Positions 8,139 to 17,154 of a stretch of DNA of 64,000 nucleotides are shown piece by piece. Position 1 is the stretch's first letter, and every line of letters starts with the position of its first letter. The stretch is from positions 1-64,000 of the forward strand of contig NZ_QICH01000002.1 in NCBI RefSeq assembly GCF_003194565.2, read 5' to 3'. Below the pieces are notes generated by a model, which saw only the letters and a list, made by a program, of their open reading frames with translations, was not told the origin of the DNA and did not search any database. Made by a program: the position numbers and the translations under genes. Source of the stretch: Kangiella spongicola (GTDB taxonomy: Bacteria > Pseudomonadota > Gammaproteobacteria > Enterobacterales > Kangiellaceae).

Positions 8139-8747
8139 ATGTTTACGCTTAAAAATCTAACAACACCCTCGATAGCATTGGTTATTATACTAGGTTTGGT
8201 ATTCCCAAGTATCGCTGAGAGCGCTGCAAAAAATGTCACTGGCATCAGTGACAGCACCTCAAAAAGCACCTCAAACAAAGTCGCAGAGACGCAGTCCAAA
8301 GACTCAGCCTTAGAACAGCTGCACGCCATTATTTATAAAAATGAAGGATGCACTTGTTGTGACAAATGGGCCTCCCACCTCAATAAAGAGCAGTTTGAAA
8401 CCGAGCTCAAGCCTGTTGAAAACATAAATCAGATCAAGCAAGAGTTAGGAGTAAACTCACAATTAAGCTCATGCCATACAGCCGTTATCAAACACAATAG
8501 TCAGCAGTATGTGTTTGAAGGCCATATTCCTGCCAAAATCATCAAACAGTTTTTAGCTAATCCGCCCAAGCACGCTATCGGCCTAGCCGTCCCTGCAATG
8601 CCAGTGGGAAGCCCAGGTATGGAATATCAAGGTAAGTTTATGCCTTATAAAGTCTTTCTACTGCACGACAATGGGCAAATCTCAATCTTTGCCTCTGTGG
8701 ACAGTTTAGAAGAACAGTACCTAACTTCACCGGCCGAAAGTCAATAA
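8139..8747 (+). CDS. DUF411 periplasmic metal-binding protein
   Basis: A 202-aa exported protein of the DUF411 family, found with copper and other metal resistance systems. Residues 1-29 form a signal peptide ending SIAESA, followed by a Ser/Thr/Lys-rich linker (30-60). The DUF411 domain begins at IIYKNEGCTCCDKW, a thioredoxin-like start with a CxCC cluster. It also contains SSCHTAVI, FEGHIPA and AMPVGSPGMEYQGK, the Met/Gly-rich metal-binding end typical of the family. A good AGGAG ribosome binding site lies 7 bp upstream. It precedes copA by 105 bp, suggesting a shared copper response. Confidence 0.88.
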   Translation: MFTLKNLTTPSIALVIILGLVFPSIAESAAKNVTGISDSTSKSTSNKVAETQSKDSALEQLHAIIYKNEGCTCCDKWASHLNKEQFETELKPVENINQIKQELGVNSQLSSCHTAVIKHNSQQYVFEGHIPAKIIKQFLANPPKHAIGLAVPAMPVGSPGMEYQGKFMPYKVFLLHDNGQISIFASVDSLEEQYLTSPAESQ

Positions 8748-8852
8748 CGATATTAGGAAGCAAGTGGTATTGCCAAGAGTCCCTAGCGGCTCCGCATAAA
8801 AGTTTATGGTTAGGCCAGAAAGGCCCTTAAATCACATAATAAAGGTGTAACA

Positions 8853-11438
8853 ATGATACAAGCATATAGGGTTGACGGCATGACCTGTCAAGGCTGTCGA
8901 AAAAAGGTAGAAACAACGTTATCCAAAATTGATGGCGTTAGTGCGCTGTACGTCGAACTGCCTAACTTGGCGGTTATAGAGTTTGAAGGCTCTGCCGGAG
9001 AACTTGAGTCACTACAAAAAGCACTCGCCGAGGCTGGGCGTTATACGATCGTAGAAACAAGCTTTGAGAAACTCGTTATTAGCAAAGAAGAAGCCAAAGC
9101 AAAGCTGGAACAAAGCGACAATGACAGTTGCTGTCACCACAGTGCAGAGCAAGAAATCAAACACACCTTCGACGAAAGCGATATTGGCAAATATTACTGC
9201 CCCATGTTTTGTGAGGGCGATAAAGTATATCGTGAGTTTGGAGCCTGCCCCGTGTGTGGTATGAATCTCGAAGTGATTGAAGGTGATAATGTCCATGACA
9301 TTATCTACACTTGCCCAAACCACGACGAAATACAACAAGACTCACCCGGCAACTGTCCGAAATGTGGGCTAGAGTTAATCCCACAAGAAACCCTGCGGGA
9401 CGACGCCCCTGATGAAAACTATCTACAGCTCCTGAAAAAATTCAAAGTAGCGGTAATCTTTACATTGCCGATTTTTATTATCGCCATGTCAGAAATGATA
9501 CCGAATAATCCACTATACCAATGGCTACCCCAGAAAACGTGGAACTGGATACAGCTAGGTTTATCGATTCCCGTGGTATTTTACGCCTGCTGGATGTTTT
9601 TCGAACGTGCTTGGACATCGATTAAAACCTTCAACCTCAACATGTTTACCTTAATTGGGATTGGCGCTGGAGTGGCTTGGTTGTTTAGTCTTGTTGGGCT
9701 TATTGCGCCAGGAGTTTTCCCTGACCAATTCAAAACGGAAGTAGACACAGTCCACGTTTACTTTGAAGCAGCCTCAGTGATTCTAACTCTAGTGCTTCTG
9801 GGGCAATTACTGGAGTCGCGCGCTCATGGTAAAACCAATCAGGCCATCAAAGAGTTATTAAAGCTCACGCCAGCCACAGCGATAAAAATCGTCGATGGTG
9901 AAGAAAAACAGGTCACACTTGATCAGGTTTCTGTGGATGATTTCGTTCGAGTAAAGCCTGGAGGCAAGGTTCCTGTTGATGGGACGATCACCGAAGGACA
10001 CAGTGATGTCGATGAGTCTATGATTAGCGGTGAGCCGATTCCGGTCAATAAGGATGTCGGAGATGTGGTCAGCGCGGGTACTATTAACGGTAGTGGCTCT
10101 CTGGTGATTAAAGCGACAAAGGTAGGTAAAGATACCCTACTGTCGAAAGTCATCGAGATGGTTAATGATGCTAGCCGTTCCAAAGCCCCCATACAAAAGC
10201 TAGCCGATAGAGTGGCGAAATACTTTGTACCGGCAGTTGTCATAGTTGCAATCCTGACCTTTATTATTTGGGCAACGTGGGGACCCGCTCCGGCCTACGC
10301 TTATGCTATTGTGAATGCTATTGCGGTGCTCATCATTGCTTGTCCCTGCGCACTCGGGTTAGCCACCCCTATGTCGGTAATGGTCGGGGTTGGCCGTGGG
10401 GCTCAGTCTGGCATTTTGATAAAAAACGCAGAAGTGCTCGAAAAAACGAATCAAATAGATACTTTGATCGTCGATAAAACTGGAACCTTGACTCAAGGAA
10501 AGCCAAGCGTTGAAGAAGTTATTGTACTTGATGAAGCAAAAGACACCTTCTCTAGCGAGAACCCCGAAGATAGCATTGCGGCCTTGATAGCATCGCTCAA
10601 CCAACCTAGCGAACATTCATTAGCAACGGCAACGGTAGATTTTGCGAAGAAAAAAGAATTAAAGCTAAAAGATGTTAGTCATTTTAAGGCGCATAGCGGA
10701 CAAGGTGTTAGCGGTCGAGTTGATGACAGCGATTTACTCTTGGGTAATGCGGCGTTAATTAAGCGCAACAGAGTTCATCTTGATAAAACTGTATTAAGTC
10801 ATGCAGAGCAGTATCAATCTAAAGGCAAAACTATTTCATACTTAGCTATTAACGATTCTGTCACTGCCTTTATTGTGATTGGAGACAAACTAAAAGAGAG
10901 CTCTTTCAAAGCCATCCAGCGACTCAAGGCTTCTCATATCGATGTGCTAATGATGACGGGCGACAACCAAGCAACTGCCCAACACGTGGCAAACGAGCTG
11001 GATATTAAGTTCGAGGCAGAGTGCATGCCCGAGGATAAACTCAATCGGATTAAAGAATTACAGGGACAAGGCAAGATCGTTGCGATGGCGGGTGATGGCA
11101 TTAACGATGCCCCAGCACTTGCTCAAGCGGATGTCGGTATAGCCATGGGGACTGGGACTGACGTTGCCATTGAAAGCGCCGAAATAACACTAATCAAAGG
11201 CGACCTTCTAGATATTGAAAAAGCGTATAAATTAAGTCACAAAACAATGCAGAATATTAAGCAGAATATGTTTTTTGCCTTTATATATAACGGATTAGGT
11301 ATCCCGCTTGCCGCTGGGGTGTTATACCCAGTATTCGGTTTATTGATGTCGCCAATGGTGGCTGCTTTAGCCATGAGTTTCAGCTCTGTGTCGGTTATCA
11401 CAAACTCACTACGTCTACGAAAAGCAAACATCGAATAA
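8853..11438 (+). CDS. copA: Cu(+)-exporting P1B-type ATPase CopA
   Basis: Inner-membrane pump exporting Cu(I). The 861-aa protein starts with a heavy-metal-associated domain (GMTCQGC, C12/C15), followed by two zinc-ribbon-like heavy-metal-binding domains (about 113-140, YYCPMFCE...CPVCGM; about 150-175, YTCPNHDE...CPKCGL). Then come the membrane helices, the ion-binding CPC (496-498), the phosphorylated aspartate D541 in DKTGT, and the hinge GDGINDAPAL. The nucleotide-domain HP motif reads SEHSLA (586-591) instead of SEHPLA. The two-HMBD N terminus is unlike the E. coli two-HMA form. The gene ends in a 28-bp near-repeat (11434-11481). Confidence 0.95.
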   Translation: MIQAYRVDGMTCQGCRKKVETTLSKIDGVSALYVELPNLAVIEFEGSAGELESLQKALAEAGRYTIVETSFEKLVISKEEAKAKLEQSDNDSCCHHSAEQEIKHTFDESDIGKYYCPMFCEGDKVYREFGACPVCGMNLEVIEGDNVHDIIYTCPNHDEIQQDSPGNCPKCGLELIPQETLRDDAPDENYLQLLKKFKVAVIFTLPIFIIAMSEMIPNNPLYQWLPQKTWNWIQLGLSIPVVFYACWMFFERAWTSIKTFNLNMFTLIGIGAGVAWLFSLVGLIAPGVFPDQFKTEVDTVHVYFEAASVILTLVLLGQLLESRAHGKTNQAIKELLKLTPATAIKIVDGEEKQVTLDQVSVDDFVRVKPGGKVPVDGTITEGHSDVDESMISGEPIPVNKDVGDVVSAGTINGSGSLVIKATKVGKDTLLSKVIEMVNDASRSKAPIQKLADRVAKYFVPAVVIVAILTFIIWATWGPAPAYAYAIVNAIAVLIIACPCALGLATPMSVMVGVGRGAQSGILIKNAEVLEKTNQIDTLIVDKTGTLTQGKPSVEEVIVLDEAKDTFSSENPEDSIAALIASLNQPSEHSLATATVDFAKKKELKLKDVSHFKAHSGQGVSGRVDDSDLLLGNAALIKRNRVHLDKTVLSHAEQYQSKGKTISYLAINDSVTAFIVIGDKLKESSFKAIQRLKASHIDVLMMTGDNQATAQHVANELDIKFEAECMPEDKLNRIKELQGQGKIVAMAGDGINDAPALAQADVGIAMGTGTDVAIESAEITLIKGDLLDIEKAYKLSHKTMQNIKQNMFFAFIYNGLGIPLAAGVLYPVFGLLMSPMVAALAMSFSSVSVITNSLRLRKANIE

Positions 11439-11482
11439 CAAATACCGTGTAAAAAGTACCGAGTAACAAATACCGTGTAAAC

Positions 11483-11515
11483 AAAAGGCTCCTCTCGGAG
11501 CCTTGTTAGTTTTGT
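11483..11515. terminator. Terminator between copA and the methyltransferase lipoprotein gene
   Basis: Stem AAGGCTCC/GGAGCCTT with loop TCTC at 11485-11504. The flanking T-rich tract is modest on both strands. It lies between convergent genes and probably works both ways. Confidence 0.65.
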
Positions 11516-11540
11516 CTTAGACAAGAAAGACTTAACTAGT

Positions 11541-12464
11541 TTACTCTTTAGTTGGCTTTACAAACTTCAGAGTCATTCGATCGCTTTCACCGATAGATAA
11601 GTACTTCTCTTTATCCTCGTCACCTAAACGCAACCCTGGCGGTAAAGTCCAAACACCTTTTGGGTGATCAGCGGTATCGTTTGGATTGGCATTAATCTCG
11701 GACGTTGCAACCAACTTAAAACCTGCTTCCTGAGCCACGCTAATCACAAAATCCTGATGCATATAGCCCGAAGATGCTTTTTCATCTTGCTTCATGTCTT
11801 TAGGTAGTCGGTGCTCGACGACACCTAACACGCCACCTGGTTTAAGAACTTCATACATCTCTTTAAAGCTATCAACAGTCGCTTCACGACCACCACGTAA
11901 CCAGTTGTGTACATTTCTGAAAGTTACCACAGCATCTGCCGAATTTTCTGGCGCTATATCGAATAGCTCTGGTGGCTGAAAAACAGTAATTTCTACATTG
12001 GAGTATTGCTCTGCATCAGAAGCAATTTTATTGCTGAACTTCTCACGGCTATTGCGATAATACTCAATGGTGCTATTCGGATCATAATGCGCAGCGTATA
12101 GCTTGCCATCTTTACCCAATAATGGTGACAAGATTTCAGTATACCAACCACCGCCAGGAGCGATCTCCACCACAGTCATACCTGGCTCAATACCAAAATA
12201 CGACAAGGTTTCTTGTGGATGGCGATATTGATCACGCTGTTTGTTTTTCTCTGAACGAAGATCAGAATTTAAAACACTGTGCCATAAGCTTTCAGTGTCG
12301 CTCGCTTGGCTAGCCTCTGCACTAGGGTTTTCCTCAACCTTAGTGTTGACCTCAGTTTTCACTTCAGTCTTAACATTGGCTTCGCTTTTAGTTTGCTCAG
12401 ACGCATCCGTACACCCTAGTGTGGAAAAGGCCAAGACTAAAGCACTTGCTGTTAATACTCGCAT
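11541..12464 (-). CDS. Lipoprotein with class I SAM-methyltransferase fold (COG4798-like)
   Basis: A 307-aa protein with a lipoprotein signal (lipobox STLGC, C18), a low-complexity linker of alternating KTEV/NTKV (about 25-55), then a class I methyltransferase fold. The Gly-rich SAM loop is VVEIAPGGGWYTEIL, and later segments are AVVTFRNVHNW and VLKPGGVLGVVEHR. Such exported predicted methyltransferases are widespread in proteobacteria, but their substrates are unknown and SAM is not expected outside the cytoplasm. Location therefore conflicts with the fold. The motif is intact, so it may bind another ligand or act before export. It sits just downstream of nadA on the same strand. Confidence 0.82.
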   Translation of the reverse strand: MRVLTASALVLAFSTLGCTDASEQTKSEANVKTEVKTEVNTKVEENPSAEASQASDTESLWHSVLNSDLRSEKNKQRDQYRHPQETLSYFGIEPGMTVVEIAPGGGWYTEILSPLLGKDGKLYAAHYDPNSTIEYYRNSREKFSNKIASDAEQYSNVEITVFQPPELFDIAPENSADAVVTFRNVHNWLRGGREATVDSFKEMYEVLKPGGVLGVVEHRLPKDMKQDEKASSGYMHQDFVISVAQEAGFKLVATSEINANPNDTADHPKGVWTLPPGLRLGDEDKEKYLSIGESDRMTLKFVKPTKE

Positions 12465-12495
12465 TCAGACTCCTTACAATGATTTATAATGCTGG

Positions 12496-13551
12496 TTATA
12501 TATTGCTTTTAACTTCTGACTGTATGGTATTCGCAAAGTTCACCATTTTCTCTAATGGAATCAATGCTTTTTTTGCCAAATCTTCATCGACAAAGATCTC
12601 TTTGTCGTTCCCCTCGAATACTTCAGAAAGCACATGCAGAGCATTCATCTTCATCCAAGGGCAATGCGCACAGCTACGACATGTCGCGCCTTCGCCAGCC
12701 GTTGGAGCGATAATTAGCTCTTTGTTTGGAGCCTTCTGCTGCATTTTGTAGAAGATACCTTTATCTGTTGCCACGATCATCTTCTTGTGAGGCAGCTCAT
12801 TGGCTGCTTTAATCAGCTGCGACGTTGAACCGACAAAGTCAGCAAGGTCAACTACGCTTTGAGGCGACTCTGGGTGAACTAAAACCGCAGCATCTGGATG
12901 AAGCGCCATGGTTTGCTCTAAAGCATTAGTTTTAAATTCATCATGCACAATACAAGCGCCCTGCCATAACAACATATCTGCACCTGTTTGTTGTTGAATA
13001 TAGCGTCCTAAGTGCTTGTCAGGGCCCCAAATAATTTTCTTGTCTTGTTCCGCAAGGTGCTCTAAGACATCAACCGCGATGCTTGAAGTCACGACCCAGT
13101 CAGCGCGTGCTTTAACCGCTGCCGAGGTATTTGCATACACCACCACTTCTCGATCAGGATGTTGATCGCAGAAATTGCTAAATTCTTCTATGGGGCAACC
13201 TAGATCAAGTGAGCAAGTTGCTTCAAGAGTTGGCATCAAAATGCGCTTTTCCGGACTCAGAATTTTTGCGGTTTCGCCCATGAACTTAACACCAGCAATG
13301 ATAAGGGTATCAGCTTCATGGCGAGCACCGAACTTCGCCATTTCTAGAGAGTCACCCACAAAGCCGCCGGTTTCTTCAGCTAATGCCTGAATGTCAGGAT
13401 CGGTATAATAATGCGCAATCAGGACGGCATTATGCTTGACCAGCAAATCTTTAATTTTTGCTGTGTGGTTCTCTTTTTGTTCAGGGCTTAAATTAACTGG
13501 AGGCTTTGGAAACGGAACGTCAATTTCGACTGAAGTAACTACATTAGACAT
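12496..13551 (-). CDS. nadA: Quinolinate synthase NadA
   Basis: [4Fe-4S] enzyme that condenses iminoaspartate with dihydroxyacetone phosphate to quinolinate in de novo NAD synthesis. At 351 aa it is of normal length. Cluster cysteines are in [17 protein letters not shown] and [16 protein letters not shown]. The segment [27 protein letters not shown] is the typical NadA start. No nadB or nadC is in the window. The gene is 31 bp upstream of the methyltransferase lipoprotein gene and may be co-transcribed with it. Confidence 0.96.
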   Translation of the reverse strand: MSNVVTSVEIDVPFPKPPVNLSPEQKENHTAKIKDLLVKHNAVLIAHYYTDPDIQALAEETGGFVGDSLEMAKFGARHEADTLIIAGVKFMGETAKILSPEKRILMPTLEATCSLDLGCPIEEFSNFCDQHPDREVVVYANTSAAVKARADWVVTSSIAVDVLEHLAEQDKKIIWGPDKHLGRYIQQQTGADMLLWQGACIVHDEFKTNALEQTMALHPDAAVLVHPESPQSVVDLADFVGSTSQLIKAANELPHKKMIVATDKGIFYKMQQKAPNKELIIAPTAGEGATCRSCAHCPWMKMNALHVLSEVFEGNDKEIFVDEDLAKKALIPLEKMVNFANTIQSEVKSNI

Positions 13552-13667
13552 TGCAATTAAAAAGTATTAGATCGTTAGAGTATTATATATCAAATAACTT
13601 ACAACTGATAAGCAATTCTTAGAGGCTTGATTTTTAACGTTAATTTCTTGAACTCACATGATTCAGC

Positions 13668-13699
13668 CACAAAAAAACACCCGAAGGTGCTTTTTTGTG
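13668..13699 (-). terminator. Terminator after the M14 carboxypeptidase gene
   Basis: Long A/T-flanked hairpin, CACAAAAAA-type arm with CACC/GGTG core and GAA loop. On the minus strand it follows the M14 gene and ends in a T-run. Confidence 0.7.
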
Positions 13700-13724
13700 A
13701 CACAAACCTTTATCAGCCGTATGA

Positions 13725-14852
13725 CTATCTAAGTTTATCAACCAGCTGATAAAGCGGGTTTAGTAATGTTTGCCCTAAGATATAACTGCGCTCAGAAGAC
13801 CAGCCAGTCTCCTTGTTTGGCAGATTAGCGTTATCTTTAAACGGCATTTCTAAAGTGTATGATAAGCAGTTAAACTCCTCACCAACCCACGAATTTGCCA
13901 CCGTCATGTTTGCTTTACCAGGCTCATCTTTGTCATAGCCGAATTCGTCTTGGAAGTCTGGGTTAACTGACATTAGCACTGACTTAAACTCGTCTTCCAA
14001 CGATTTAATTTTGTCAGAATAGCTTGGAACACCTTCTGTCCCCGCCACAAACACGTAAGGCAAAGCTTCGTCGCCATGTAGATCAAGGTAAGCATCGACA
14101 CCAGTTTCTTTCATCTTCGCTCTAACGTGATAAACCTCTGGGCTTTTATCCAACGACGGCGTTTGCCACTCACGGTTTAGGTTAGCACCAGCAGCATTCG
14201 AGCGTAAATTGCCACGATAGCTACCATCAACGTTCATGTTAGGAACAACATAGAACACCGCTTTATCGAGTAAGCTTCTTGATAACGCATCGTTTTGATC
14301 TAGAAGGCGGTCGATTAGACCTTCAGCACACCACTCGGCCATGGTTTCGCCAGGATGCTGGCGCGCTGTAACCCAAATTTTGCGCTCTTTAGACTCATCA
14401 CCAATAACTAATAGATCAATATCCCGCCCGTCTACGGTTGAGCCTAGCACTTGATGTTCACATAAATCTGAAAGCTGTGACACCTGGATAAGGTTTTGGT
14501 GACGCTCGTACGAATATGGCTCGAAGTAAGCAAAGAAGATGGTCGATTGCTCTAACTGCTTGCTAAACTTCAGTGTCTTATCGGCAGTGAACTCCGTCTC
14601 GACTCGGAACCAGTACTGTCTGTCGTAGGAAGCGACAACTTGATAGTCGTCCCAGCCGTCTACGTAAGAGCAGTCTTGTGCGTTTAAAATCTCAAAGCCA
14701 ACGGTCTGGCCGGTTTCACCGTGTAATTTAAAGTGAAACCACTGCTTAAACTCGCTATTGGAGTCTGTAGCAATGTTCAATGTGATGTTTTTTGGATCGT
14801 CGTAAGAAACAACTTCTATGTTTCCGCTATCGAATGAACTGTTTATTTTCAT
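13725..14852 (-). CDS. M14-family cytosolic carboxypeptidase
   Basis: Zinc carboxypeptidase of the cytosolic-carboxypeptidase type, 375 aa from the ATG at 14852 (an in-frame GTG lies at 14876). The N-terminal beta domain (about 1-115, with KQWFHFKL and PYSYERH) is characteristic of this subfamily. Zinc ligands are H166/E169 in ARQHPGETMAEW and H259 in LDLHGDE; the catalytic base is E335 in YTLEMPF. There is no signal peptide, so it is intracellular. Eukaryotic relatives trim glutamate from tubulin; the bacterial substrate is unknown. Confidence 0.88.
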   Translation of the reverse strand: MKINSSFDSGNIEVVSYDDPKNITLNIATDSNSEFKQWFHFKLHGETGQTVGFEILNAQDCSYVDGWDDYQVVASYDRQYWFRVETEFTADKTLKFSKQLEQSTIFFAYFEPYSYERHQNLIQVSQLSDLCEHQVLGSTVDGRDIDLLVIGDESKERKIWVTARQHPGETMAEWCAEGLIDRLLDQNDALSRSLLDKAVFYVVPNMNVDGSYRGNLRSNAAGANLNREWQTPSLDKSPEVYHVRAKMKETGVDAYLDLHGDEALPYVFVAGTEGVPSYSDKIKSLEDEFKSVLMSVNPDFQDEFGYDKDEPGKANMTVANSWVGEEFNCLSYTLEMPFKDNANLPNKETGWSSERSYILGQTLLNPLYQLVDKLR

Positions 14853-14897
14853 AAGCTCTGAATGACCCTCTGTCACTATTAATAATCAATACAATAA

Positions 14898-14923
14898 CAA
14901 AAAGGGGCCATTAGGCCCCTTTG
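14898..14923 (-). terminator. Terminator after the TonB-C protein gene
   Basis: Minus strand: AAAGGGGCC, loop TAAT, GGCCCCTTTTTG. It lies 16 bp beyond the stop codon of the TonB-C domain gene. Confidence 0.8.
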
Positions 14924-14938
14924 AGACTTACTTTAATT

Positions 14939-16189
14939 CTACATTTGTGGTGCAGGAATTGAAATACTTACTGTCGTTTTAAATGTTTCACCCGGTAAGT
15001 CTTCCGGCATCGCAGGGAAAGGCACTGAGTCGAATAATGCATTCATTACCGCATCGTCCAAGATTTTCTCGCCCGAACTGCTGACTAACGCACCGCCGAC
15101 TAAATCTCCTTCGCGATCAACCTCAATACTGATAGAAACATCACCATGAGTTTTACCCTTACGTGGACGCATCAGGGCTGACTTACCATGACGACGTAAT
15201 ATATCACGTTGCGGATATTCGAAATAAGGAACATAGTGAGCACCCAGTTGATCCGAGTACTTTGCACGCATCGCAGCAATCTCTGCTTCTGTAGGACCTT
15301 TAGCAGCTTCGGCAGCGGCTTGCTGCTCGGCCAGTAGACGTCTAGCCTCTTCGAGTTCACGTCTTAAACGCTCAGCTTCAGCGACTTCCTCGGCTTTTTG
15401 AGCTTCTTCTGCTTGAGCCTTCTGATCTGCTAGTTTCTGCTGCTCTTCAAGTTTCTGTAACTCTTCTTGTTTCTTGCGCTCTTCTTCTTCACGCTTCTTA
15501 CGCTCTTCTTCTTCACGCTGTTTGCGCTCTTCTTCCTCGCGCGCTTTAATTGCCGCAGTATCAAACATTGCAACACGGGCTTGGCTTGGCTGTATGGTGT
15601 TTAGTCGAGCAATTAGCTCAGAGCGTTGAACACTAGAGACATCGCCTAAGATTGCTTCTTTAAACTCTGAGCTTGGTGGTCTGCTACCAACCCAAGTTCT
15701 TAAAATTAGCGGGAAAGCGGCTGCATCAGTTCGACCAATTTCTGAACCATTAATACTAACAACAGTGGCTGATGGCAAGGCATCTATAGTTACAATATCA
15801 CCAGCAACTAAATCATTATCCATCAAGTTTGCGAAGTCACGCACCGACTTAGCATTGGCTAAAACACTGCTCGCTTCATTGTTATTCTTGATTCTTTCGA
15901 TCCAGAAGCGCTTCAAACGACGGCCAGATAGACTATCAGCTAAAACTCTAAGCTCCATACGCTTAATACCCGGAGTGCTTACGGCATCCTCTGCATCATC
16001 GGTCTTAGAAGTTAAATATAAGGCATTTAGGAACCATTCTTTTCTTAACTCACTGTGAACACCAACCCCATTCAACTCAAGGTTTGAACCTGCAACAGTA
16101 GTCTGCTCTGCGGCAACAGATGTTTGCGTTTGGGTTAAAAGTGCTACCGTGGAAAGTAGATATGTCAGTGTTAGTATAAGTTTTTTCAT
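14939..16189 (-). CDS. Chalcone-isomerase-like / coiled-coil / TonB C-terminal domain protein
   Basis: A 416-aa exported protein with a signal peptide (about 1-27, ending SVAA). Residues ~28-195 resemble the bacterial chalcone-isomerase-like domain (LNGVGVHSELRKEWFLNALYLTSKT, LRVLADSLSGRRLKRFWIERI). Then comes a long charged coiled coil (~215-300, repeats of REEEERKK encoded by three 24-bp units at 15471-15542) and a C-terminal TonB-type domain (~325-416, PYFEYPQRDILRRHGKSALMRPRKGKTHGDVSISIEVD). The fusion suggests a periplasm-spanning scaffold. No ExbB/ExbD is near. The ATG at 16189 is used rather than the upstream TTG. Confidence 0.78.
   Translation of the reverse strand: MKKLILTLTYLLSTVALLTQTQTSVAAEQTTVAGSNLELNGVGVHSELRKEWFLNALYLTSKTDDAEDAVSTPGIKRMELRVLADSLSGRRLKRFWIERIKNNNEASSVLANAKSVRDFANLMDNDLVAGDIVTIDALPSATVVSINGSEIGRTDAAAFPLILRTWVGSRPPSSEFKEAILGDVSSVQRSELIARLNTIQPSQARVAMFDTAAIKAREEEERKQREEEERKKREEEERKKQEELQKLEEQQKLADQKAQAEEAQKAEEVAEAERLRRELEEARRLLAEQQAAAEAAKGPTEAEIAAMRAKYSDQLGAHYVPYFEYPQRDILRRHGKSALMRPRKGKTHGDVSISIEVDREGDLVGGALVSSSGEKILDDAVMNALFDSVPFPAMPEDLPGETFKTTVSISIPAPQM
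15471..15542. repeat. Three 24-bp in-frame repeats encoding the coiled coil
   Basis: Units 15471-15494, 15495-15518 and 15519-15542 are near-identical and encode REEEERKK-type octads in the TonB-C protein. Repeat-number variation between strains would change coiled-coil length. Confidence 0.8.
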
Positions 16190-16286
16190 TAAATAGCAGC
16201 CATTGTTAGTCAATTAACGTAATTATTGTCAAAAATTATGACACAGTTCATATTGTAAGAGATTAATGCTTAATTGCAAGTTTCAA

Positions 16287-16298
16287 TTACATATGTAA
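16287..16298. promoter_or_regulatory. 12-bp palindrome in the rstAB-like promoter region
   Basis: TTACATATGTAA is a perfect palindrome inside the 275-bp divergent region between the TonB-C gene and the response regulator. It is close to but not the same as the enterobacterial RstA box, so it is only a candidate operator. No convincing -35/-10 pair was seen nearby. Confidence 0.3.
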
Positions 16299-16464
16299 GC
16301 TATTGATTTAAATATGCTTTATGAAGATTAGTGAAAATAAATTCAAATCTATTTTATAAAAACCTTAAACTTTTCTTTATACTGCATGGCATATTTGATT
16401 GACCTAACACAGCAAATAAGGCAATTTATCTTACTATTGGGGAATACTCAGATTAATTATTATT

Positions 16465-17154
16465 ATGAATGACACTGTTTTTCTGGTCGAAGATGACGAG
16501 AAACTTTCTGGTTTGATCGCAGATTTTTTAAGAACGCATAACTTTAATGTTTTAGTTGAAAGCAATGGTAGCAATGCTATTGACTATATTCAGAAAAACC
16601 AACCACGCGCAGTTATTTTGGATGTGATGCTACCTGGTGCAGATGGCTTTACCATTTGTCGAACGGTACGTCCAAATTACCATGGCCCAATCTTAATGTT
16701 GACCTCCTTAAGTGATGAGATTGACGAGATTGCAGGTCTTGAGAATGGTGCTGATGATTATTTAAGCAAGCCGGTAAAATCACACGTCTTACTGGCTCAC
16801 CTGCGAGCACTATTACGTCGAATCGAGTCTGATGAACCGGTCAATAATCAAGCTAAAATCATCACTGCTGGAAACATTTCAATCAATGCACAAAATCGTA
16901 GCGTAAGCTGCAAAGGGCAAGAAGTTCACTTAACCACTGCCGAATACAATCTACTTTGGTTATTGGCCGAGCGCTCTGGTGAAGTAGTCAGCCGTGAAGA
17001 ATTGCACCGCAAAACCTTTAAACTCGAATATGATGGTACCGATCGGAGTATTGATTTGCGGATATCAAGGCTCAGACGTAAACTTGGTGATGATCCGAGA
17101 TTACCTTACATCATCAAGACTATTCGAGGTGAAGGTTACCTTCTAGCAGTTTAA
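16465..17154 (+). CDS. OmpR/RstA-type response regulator
   Basis: A 229-aa two-component regulator: receiver domain (1-120) with acidic pocket E9/D10/D11, phospho-acceptor D53 and K102 in SKP, then a winged-helix DNA-binding domain (~130-229, ending RLPYIIKTIRGEGYLL). Its stop codon overlaps the kinase start (TAATGA), showing translational coupling. RstA is the closest named relative by overall look. The targets are unknown, though the palindrome upstream may be an autoregulatory site. Confidence 0.88.
   Translation: MNDTVFLVEDDEKLSGLIADFLRTHNFNVLVESNGSNAIDYIQKNQPRAVILDVMLPGADGFTICRTVRPNYHGPILMLTSLSDEIDEIAGLENGADDYLSKPVKSHVLLAHLRALLRRIESDEPVNNQAKIITAGNISINAQNRSVSCKGQEVHLTTAEYNLLWLLAERSGEVVSREELHRKTFKLEYDGTDRSIDLRISRLRRKLGDDPRLPYIIKTIRGEGYLLAV

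Noticed and set aside
16287-16298. Enterobacterial RstA box
   Set aside because: The palindrome matches the consensus only in part; kept only as a candidate operator.
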